From UBA57 sp013378375 (GTDB taxonomy: Archaea; Thermoproteota; Nitrososphaeria; Nitrososphaerales; UBA57), in NCBI GenBank assembly GCA_013378375.1, contig JACAFT010000026.1:1-12832 (forward strand): 12,832 bases of DNA. Direction: 5' to 3'. A program made the translations under genes and the position numbers. Below the pieces are notes generated by a model. That model was not told the origin of the DNA. It searched no databases and worked only from the letters and a program-made list of their open reading frames with translations. Positions 6,085-11,238 of this stretch are shown piece after piece; position 1 is the first letter of the stretch, and each line of letters begins with the position of its first letter.

Positions 6085-7209
6085 TTGCCAGAAGTTTGGA
6101 TTCCATATGGAGAAGTAGAAGTATCAATAGATATTAAATCTGAAAATTTAGCAGGGATATATGAAAATAATTATTCAAAGTATGATGTAGAACAATTAAA
6201 TAATTATGAAAAATTAACAACAATGAAAAACAATATTACAATATTAGATGAATGTAATTCACCAGGATCTATATCAATAGTAAATAAACTACTATCAATA
6301 TTTGAAAATAATAATAAAATTAATGAAATAAAAATAATTAAAAACACAAATAATATAAAAATTAATAATAATATTATTAAAAATTCAAAAAAAAATATTG
6401 TAATTAAACAAATAAATAAATTCCAAAAAAATGAATTAAATGAATTTATAAAAAATGAAAATATAATATTTATTTCTCAATCAAAATTTGAACCATTATT
6501 TGGATTTACAGGAGGTCCAATTACATTAGCGAAAGTATCAAATGAAAATTTAATTAAAGATGTATTTTATTCTGAAGAAATATTTTTACCAGAACCAGGG
6601 AAAAAGGTAAAAAAAAGTACAATGATTGAAGATGAATATGAAAAATATAGCAATGTATTATCAATTGAAATAATTGAAGATAATAATGGAATAAATAATT
6701 GTGAAATTGGAACATTAAATCAAGCACATAATAATTCAATAGATTATTTAATGAATAATATTAAACCAATACAAAAGAAATTTGACGCATGTATAATCAG
6801 TTGTGATGATGTTAGAAGAAATTTAACAAATTCACTTAATGGTATATGGAATAATTATACTACGATCAATGATAAAGGAAATATCACATTATTAGCAGAA
6901 TGTTCAGACGGTATTGGTTCACAAGCATTAAAAAAATATCTTTTAAATCAAATAAATATTAAAAATATTTTACAAAACAATGAATATGTCAATGGATTAG
7001 AAAATATAATATACTTACAAAATATTATAAATAATTTTTCAATCAGCATTGTATCAACATTACCAAATTATTATTTAGAAAATAGATTAAAATTTAGATC
7101 ATATAATAAAGCAAATGAAGCATTACAATCAATAATTAGACGGAAAGGAAAATCTTCATTTATATCAGTAATATTACAAGGAAACAATATTATGTTAAAA
7201 TCAGAATAA
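6085..7209 (+). CDS. Divergent LarA/DUF2088-family protein, probably not a nickel racemase
   Basis: 374 residues from a TTG start supported by an upstream TATA box. The N-terminal WIPYGEVEVSIDIKSENL resembles the opening strand of LarA-like proteins. FEPLFGFTGGP (135-145) resembles the LarA glycine-rich motif. LLAECSDGIGS (269-279) matches the C-terminal 'AEC-DG-G' motif well. LarA is a lactate racemase whose nickel-pincer cofactor is held and used by one Lys and several His residues. Here the whole protein contains one His (His215), so that chemistry cannot be supported by the sequence. Residues about 70-128 are an Asn/Lys/Ile-rich low-complexity stretch. It is divergent from pyrE and 48 bases ahead of the acetyltransferase gene. 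Family membership is fairly sure; activity is unknown. Confidence 0.7.
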   Translation: MPEVWIPYGEVEVSIDIKSENLAGIYENNYSKYDVEQLNNYEKLTTMKNNITILDECNSPGSISIVNKLLSIFENNNKINEIKIIKNTNNIKINNNIIKNSKKNIVIKQINKFQKNELNEFIKNENIIFISQSKFEPLFGFTGGPITLAKVSNENLIKDVFYSEEIFLPEPGKKVKKSTMIEDEYEKYSNVLSIEIIEDNNGINNCEIGTLNQAHNNSIDYLMNNIKPIQKKFDACIISCDDVRRNLTNSLNGIWNNYTTINDKGNITLLAECSDGIGSQALKKYLLNQINIKNILQNNEYVNGLENIIYLQNIINNFSISIVSTLPNYYLENRLKFRSYNKANEALQSIIRRKGKSSFISVILQGNNIMLKSE

Positions 7210-7257
7210 TTTGTAATTATGTTAAACTTAATAATAATAATAAAATAATTATATTAT

Positions 7258-7773
7258 TTGCAACACATGCTTTCTAGGAAAATTGGCGAGATAAACATAC
7301 GTTTTGCAGTACCAAAGGATATTTCAGAAATTATTGCAATCAATCTTAAAACACTACCTGAACATTATTCACATAGTTTTTTTATTGAGTTATTAATTGA
7401 TTCTCCTGAAACATTTTTAGTAGCAGAATTAAATAATAAAATTATTGGATATATAATGTGTAGAACTGAACATGGATTTTCTACAGTAAAAAAGATGAGA
7501 TTTGCTAAAAAAGGCCACATTGTATCATTTGCAGTATTAGATAATCATAGAAGGAAGGGCATTGGAAAATGTTTGTTAGAAGAAGCAATAAGGGGGATGC
7601 AATCAAGAAAATGTTCTGAAGCATATCTTGAAGTTAGAACAAATAATAATGCAGCAATAGAATTATACAAAAATTTAGGATTTGATTCATCTGTCATATT
7701 AAATAATTATTATAAAGATGGAGAAAATGCATTGTTAATGTGTAAGAAAATACAAGAAAATATCATTAATTAA
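7258..7773 (+). CDS. GNAT acetyltransferase, RimI/Ard1-like (probable protein N-terminal acetyltransferase)
   Basis: 171 residues of a single GNAT domain. IRFAVPKDISEIIAINLKTLP (14-34) is the usual first strand and helix. Motif A follows as VLDNHRRKGIGKCLLEEA (93-110), with the acetyl-CoA pyrophosphate loop RRKGIGK. Motif B is LEVRTNNNAAIELYKNLGF (124-142). The C-terminal NYYKDGENALLM (150-161), with Tyr139 near the active site, is typical of RimI/Ard1. Archaeal members acetylate protein N-termini with broad specificity. The start is either TTG (7258) or ATG (7267); the ATG gives a protein that opens MLSRKIGEINIRF and is a good alternative. It is downstream of the LarA-like gene on the same strand, and its stop is one base from the convergent trm5 stop. 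Confidence 0.85.
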   Translation: MQHMLSRKIGEINIRFAVPKDISEIIAINLKTLPEHYSHSFFIELLIDSPETFLVAELNNKIIGYIMCRTEHGFSTVKKMRFAKKGHIVSFAVLDNHRRKGIGKCLLEEAIRGMQSRKCSEAYLEVRTNNNAAIELYKNLGFDSSVILNNYYKDGENALLMCKKIQENIIN

Positions 7774-7774
7774 T

Positions 7775-8590
7775 CTATTTTTTATTTATTTTGATATCAA
7801 AAACAATCTGATACCAACCAGGCCCTATATGCTTAACAATACGTAAGAATTTTATTTCCCCATAAGTAGAAATTTTACTATCAAATATAGAAGAAGCATA
7901 TTCTAAGACATTATCTGAATTACAATTAATATGAGAATAAAGATGAATCCATCCACCATTTTTATTTATAGCGAAAATTGCATCTTCCAGAAAATCAATA
8001 GAATTTTCAGGTAATGGCATAAGAATTCGATCAAATGTGTTGTTAAATTTTTCTCTTATAATAGATTTTGAATCACCACAAATGGACACAATATTATTAA
8101 TTTTATTTAATGAATAATTTTCCTTAGCAAAAATACAAGCAGAAGGATTAAGCTCAATATCAACAATTTGACAATTTTTATTATATTTAGAAATAATAAT
8201 TGAAAAAGGACTTACACCGGCAAACATATTAAGTATTTTTTCATCAGAATTTACTAATTTAGCAATTCGTAATCTTTCACTAGATAATCTAGGAGAAAAA
8301 TATACTTTAGTTACATCAAGAAGAAAATTACATCCAGATTCTCGATATAAAGTTACAGAATTATTAATTCCAGACAAATATGATAATTTTTTAAGTCTAT
8401 ATTCTCCTTCAACAGAACTTTCTTGTAAAAATACAGATTTAATATTATGAAAGTTATCAATTACAAGATTACCAATCTGATTCTTATGTGGAATATAAAT
8501 TTCTTTTATCTTAATTATTGCAATTTCTCCAATAATATCTAAACCAGAAAGATATTCTTTTACATTATTTGTTAAATTTTTTATTTTCAT
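7775..8590 (-). CDS. trm5: tRNA (guanine37-N1)-methyltransferase, class I
   Basis: SAM-dependent enzyme that makes m1G37 next to the anticodon, preventing +1 frameshifting. Numbered from an upstream TTG (8602), YRESGCNFLLDVTKVYFSPRL (86-106) is the conserved domain joining region with the SPR signature. Motif I is NMFAGVSPFSI (125-135) and the SAM acidic strand is DIELNPSA (148-155). DRILMPLPEN (191-200) replaces the usual NLP motif, and GGWIHLY (216-222) follows. The His of the common YREHGC box is Ser here. At 271-275 residues it is short, so the N-terminal D1 domain found in some archaeal Trm5 is absent. I use the ATG at 8590; TTG at 8602 adds four residues. It follows abcE1 by 8-20 bases, so the two form an operon. 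Family is sure. Confidence 0.88.
   Translation of the reverse strand: MKIKNLTNNVKEYLSGLDIIGEIAIIKIKEIYIPHKNQIGNLVIDNFHNIKSVFLQESSVEGEYRLKKLSYLSGINNSVTLYRESGCNFLLDVTKVYFSPRLSSERLRIAKLVNSDEKILNMFAGVSPFSIIISKYNKNCQIVDIELNPSACIFAKENYSLNKINNIVSICGDSKSIIREKFNNTFDRILMPLPENSIDFLEDAIFAINKNGGWIHLYSHINCNSDNVLEYASSIFDSKISTYGEIKFLRIVKHIGPGWYQIVFDIKINKK
7778..7792 (+). terminator. T-rich tract after the acetyltransferase gene
   Basis: T6-A-T3-A-T4 starts four bases after the TAA of the acetyltransferase gene. On the opposite strand these bases encode the Lys/Asn-rich C-terminus of Trm5. It is a plausible hairpin-free archaeal terminator. Confidence 0.4.
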
Positions 8591-8610
8591 ATAATTAATC
8601 AAAAATATAA

Positions 8611-10419
8611 TTATTCAATTTTTGTTAGATAATAATATTGATTATTACTTTTTTGTTCTTTATCTAAACGACTGTTAGATTTATTAACTCTAGGTCGTCC
8701 AGATTCTATATCTCGACGATAAGTAATTTCAAGACTTTTTAAGAATTCATTCATTGATAATAATTTATTTGTAGGAGCTGATGCATAGCCTTTTACTCCA
8801 TTTTGACCTGTAAATAATAATAAAGAATCACTAAGAATGTCAATCAATTGAATGTCATGGTCTATAATAATCGCAGATTTATTATTAGTTTTAACAAATT
8901 TTTGAATAGCACGAGCAAGAACAATTCTATCATCAACATCAATAAATGCAGAAGGTTCATCTAACGCATAAATATCTGCATCATTCATCAAACACAATGT
9001 AATTGCTACTTTTTGTAATTCACCTCCACTTAAAGTCTTCATATTTTTTTCAAAAATTTTATTAATGGATAAAGGACGAAGTATTTCATTTTGAATAACT
9101 TGATCGTCAATTTTATTATTTTGTAAATACAATAAATCTTTAACAGTGCCATCATAATCTGCATTCAAATATTGAGGTTTATAGGATATTTTCACATCAG
9201 TTTCAATATTATTTTCGTCAGATTTCTCAACATTAGAAAGTATTTTCATAAATGTAGTTTTGCCAAGTGCATTACCTCCAATTACTCCTAAAACTTGTCC
9301 TTGTTTAATCTCCCCTGCTGAAACTTTAAGAGTAAACTGATCATATGTTTTTGAAAAATCATCATAATTTACAATAACTGGTAATTCTTCAAGAGATTCA
9401 TTTGGAGAATAAGCATTAAAAGTTATTTTTGTATCACGAAATCTTATATTTTCATTTGGCAAATAACCATCTATTAAATTATTTATTCCAGTTCTAGAAG
9501 GATGTGCTGACGAGACAATTCCATAAGCACCGGCCTCTCCATACAGAATATGAATGAAATCACTCAAATAATCAAGAAAAGTTATATCATGTTCAATCAG
9601 AATAACACTTTTTCCCTTATTGGCAAGTTTTTGTATAGTTTTTGATACAGCTAATCGTTGAAATACATCATTATAAGAAGAAGGTTCGTCGAAAAAATAT
9701 ACGTCTGCATCTTTTACAGCAGCAGCTGCAATTGACAATCTTTGTAATTCACCGCCACTCAAATCATTAACGGATTTATTAAGACAATCATTAAGATTTA
9801 GATCATTAATAATATCATCAGAATACGAATTGCCAGACATATTTTTAATTAAAGACAGACTATCAGATTTCCAATAATCTTTTAATTTATATACGGCTTG
9901 AGGTTTAATAGAGATTCTAAGTTTTTTATCAATAATTTTTTTAAAATAAGATTTCATTTCTGTTCCATGAAAATGATCAAGTACTTCATCCCAAGATGTT
10001 TCGGTATTATAATTTCCTAAATTTGGTTTTAATGTTCCAGATAATATATTTAGTGCAGTAGTTTTACCAACGCCGTTTTTTCCAACCAATCCAATAATTT
10101 TTCCTGGAACAGGTATTGGTAAACGATATAAACGAAATGAATTAACGTCGTATTGATGAATTTTATCATAAACTAATTCATGAGCTAGATTGACAATAGT
10201 AATAGCATCGAAAGGACATTTATTTACACATATTCCACAGCCGTTACATAAAGATTCACTAATTAGTGCTTTATTATCAGAATCAAGTATAATGCATTCA
10301 CTTCCACTTTTATTAACAGGACAAAAATTAATACATTCGAGGTTACATTTTTTAGAAAAACAATTATCTTTATCAAGAGCTGCGATTCTGTGAGTATCAG
10401 ATAAAACAGGAAGATCCAT
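8611..10419 (-). CDS. abcE1: ABCE1/Rli1 ribosome-recycling ATPase
   Basis: Twin-ATPase iron-sulfur protein that splits ribosomes after termination. The N-terminal ferredoxin-like domain has two 4Fe-4S sets, Cys20/25/29/33 and Cys58/61/64/68. NBD1 has Walker A GKNGVGKTT (113-121), signature LSGGELQR (220-227), Walker B VYFFDEPSSYND and H-loop EHD (276-278). The hinge follows. NBD2 has Walker A GGNALGKTT (381-389), signature LSGGELQK (463-470), Walker B IYALDEPSAFID and H-loop DHD (520-522). The tail, with RRDIESGRPRVNK and SRLDKEQK, is the normal hinge-2 end. The 602 residues are the usual length. The ATG at 10419 adds about eight residues before the common THRIAALDK start. It is first in an operon with trm5 and divergent from cdc48, sharing a 123-bp region with a palindrome. 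Function is very sure. Confidence 0.97.
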   Translation of the reverse strand: MDLPVLSDTHRIAALDKDNCFSKKCNLECINFCPVNKSGSECIILDSDNKALISESLCNGCGICVNKCPFDAITIVNLAHELVYDKIHQYDVNSFRLYRLPIPVPGKIIGLVGKNGVGKTTALNILSGTLKPNLGNYNTETSWDEVLDHFHGTEMKSYFKKIIDKKLRISIKPQAVYKLKDYWKSDSLSLIKNMSGNSYSDDIINDLNLNDCLNKSVNDLSGGELQRLSIAAAAVKDADVYFFDEPSSYNDVFQRLAVSKTIQKLANKGKSVILIEHDITFLDYLSDFIHILYGEAGAYGIVSSAHPSRTGINNLIDGYLPNENIRFRDTKITFNAYSPNESLEELPVIVNYDDFSKTYDQFTLKVSAGEIKQGQVLGVIGGNALGKTTFMKILSNVEKSDENNIETDVKISYKPQYLNADYDGTVKDLLYLQNNKIDDQVIQNEILRPLSINKIFEKNMKTLSGGELQKVAITLCLMNDADIYALDEPSAFIDVDDRIVLARAIQKFVKTNNKSAIIIDHDIQLIDILSDSLLLFTGQNGVKGYASAPTNKLLSMNEFLKSLEITYRRDIESGRPRVNKSNSRLDKEQKSNNQYYYLTKIE

Positions 10420-10455
10420 AACTGTTATATGTATTAATTTATCTTCAAATAAGGA

Positions 10456-10466
10456 TTTTTATATTA
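10456..10466 (-). promoter_or_regulatory. TATA-like box for the abcE1-trm5 operon
   Basis: Minus strand TAATATAAAAA, centred about 42 bases before the ATG at 10419, would place transcription start near 10434 with a leader of about 15 bases. No clear Shine-Dalgarno lies in that leader. The inner edge of the shared palindrome is six bases upstream. Confidence 0.45.
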
Positions 10467-10472
10467 TGAAAC

Positions 10473-10493
10473 TTACTCACTTTTAGTGAGTAA
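10473..10493. promoter_or_regulatory. Perfect 21-bp dyad between the divergent abcE1 and cdc48 promoters
   Basis: TTACTCAC (10473-10480) and GTGAGTAA (10486-10493) are perfect inverted arms around TTTTA. The element sits six bases from the abcE1 TATA-like box on one side and six from the cdc48 box on the other, so a bound protein would touch both BRE/TATA regions. It could alternatively form an RNA hairpin, but no T run follows it and it lies upstream of both predicted transcription starts, so an operator is the simpler reading. The regulator is unknown. Confidence 0.5.
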
Positions 10494-10499
10494 CTAGTA

Positions 10500-10507
10500 T
10501 TAAATAT
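10500..10507 (+). promoter_or_regulatory. TATA-like box for cdc48
   Basis: TTAAATAT is centred about 39 bases before the TTG at 10543, which predicts a start near 10530 and a leader of about 13 bases. Unlike the leaderless layout of other genes here, this leaves room for the Shine-Dalgarno at 10532. Confidence 0.45.
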
Positions 10508-10531
10508 TGTAAATATTATATTAGTTATAGC

Positions 10532-10536
10532 GGTGA
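10532..10536 (+). promoter_or_regulatory. Shine-Dalgarno motif deciding the cdc48 TTG start
   Basis: GGTGA matches the complement of the UCACC segment near the archaeal 16S rRNA 3' end and lies six bases before TTG at 10543. It is one of few recognisable ribosome binding sites in the window and supports this rare start codon. Confidence 0.55.
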
Positions 10537-10542
10537 AAAAAA

Positions 10543-11238
10543 TTGAGTGAAGAAAATGTTACATTAAAAGTTTTAGAGGCCTATACACGAGATGTAGGAA
10601 GAGGAGTAGCTAGAATTGATTATGAGGCAATGGACATACTCGATGCTTCTACTGGTGATATAATTGAAATCAAAGGTAAACGAACAACAGTTGCAAAATG
10701 TTTGCCATTATATCCTTCAGATGAAGGAAGAGAAGTAATACGAATAGATGGATTAATACGAAATAATGCAGGAATGGCAATAAGCGATACAGTAACAATA
10801 AGAAAAATCAAAGCACCACCTGCAGAAAAAGTAGTTGTTGAACCAGAAGATGCCATACCTCCAATTGACGAAAGATATCTAGCAGATGCTTTAGAAAGTG
10901 TTCCAGTAACTGAAGGGGACAGTATCATGATTCCATATTTTGGAGGAAGATTAACTTTCAGAGTTAGAGGAATAAGTACGAGCGGTACTTCTTCATCCCC
11001 TGATGCTGTTCTAATTACACAAAGAACTTTATTTGAAATTGCTGAAAAAGGAGAAACAATAACTAAAGTTCCTCAAATAAATTATGAAGATATTGGAGGA
11101 CTAAGATCAGAAATTGTAAAAGTTAGAGAAATGATTGAATTACCATTAAGACATCCAGAAATATTTGAAAAATTAGGAGTTGAAGCTCCAAAAGGAATAC
11201 TTTTATACGGACCTCCAGGAACTGGAAAAACATTATGA
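10543..11238 (+). CDS. cdc48: Cdc48/VCP AAA+ ATPase, N-terminal part up to an in-frame TGA
   Basis: Archaeal Cdc48 unfolds proteins, often feeding the proteasome, as a hexamer with two AAA rings. Residues 1-190 are the N domain (double-psi barrel plus four-stranded barrel), opening VTLKVLEAYTRDVGRGVARI and containing CLPLYPSDEG and PPIDERYLADALESVP. The D1 domain begins with NYEDIGGL and has an intact Walker A, GPPGTGKT (223-230). After Leu231 the codon expected to be a second Leu is TGA (residue 232, 11236-11238). The frame then resumes without shift as AKAVAKES and continues to the window end. The TTG start has a Shine-Dalgarno at -6. Read literally, this is a 231-residue fragment lacking Walker B. 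More likely it is one gene carrying a nonsense change or a sequence error. The identity of the protein is very sure. Confidence 0.9.
   Translation: MSEENVTLKVLEAYTRDVGRGVARIDYEAMDILDASTGDIIEIKGKRTTVAKCLPLYPSDEGREVIRIDGLIRNNAGMAISDTVTIRKIKAPPAEKVVVEPEDAIPPIDERYLADALESVPVTEGDSIMIPYFGGRLTFRVRGISTSGTSSSPDAVLITQRTLFEIAEKGETITKVPQINYEDIGGLRSEIVKVREMIELPLRHPEIFEKLGVEAPKGILLYGPPGTGKTL
11209..11236 (+). repeat. 28-base exact match between the D1 and D2 P-loop coding regions (second copy 12103-12130)
   Basis: The bases encoding GPPGTGKTL plus one more base are identical in D1 and D2. The match breaks at 11237 (G against T at 12131), the very base that makes the stop, and then resumes with AGCT. Protein conservation alone explains much of it, but synonymous positions also agree, so recent gene conversion or a short-read mis-assembly point is conceivable. 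Confidence 0.6.
11236..11238 (+). other. In-frame TGA directly after the D1 Walker A motif of cdc48
   Basis: The order is ACA TTA TGA GCT AAA, against the family's Thr-Leu-Leu-Ala-Lys. The paralogous D2 P-loop in the same gene reads ACA TTA TTA GCT, so a single T-to-G change in a TTA Leu codon explains the stop. There is no shift of frame. Sequencing or assembly error, a true nonsense allele, or readthrough are all open. Confidence 0.85.

Noticed and set aside
10190..10393. 67-codon + frame antisense to abcE1
   Set aside because: It covers the conserved iron-sulfur region of ABCE1, so constraint comes from that gene; there is no start signal.
10620..10928. 102-codon minus-strand frame inside cdc48
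   Set aside because: It is a shadow of the conserved N domain with no family features of its own. The same applies to minus-strand frames at 11715-11933 and 12378-12594.
11236..11238. Selenocysteine or pyrrolysine-like recoding at the cdc48 TGA
   Set aside because: The family residue is Leu in a P-loop helix, no stem-loop resembling a SECIS element is evident nearby, and pyrrolysine uses TAG. A point change from TTA explains it better.
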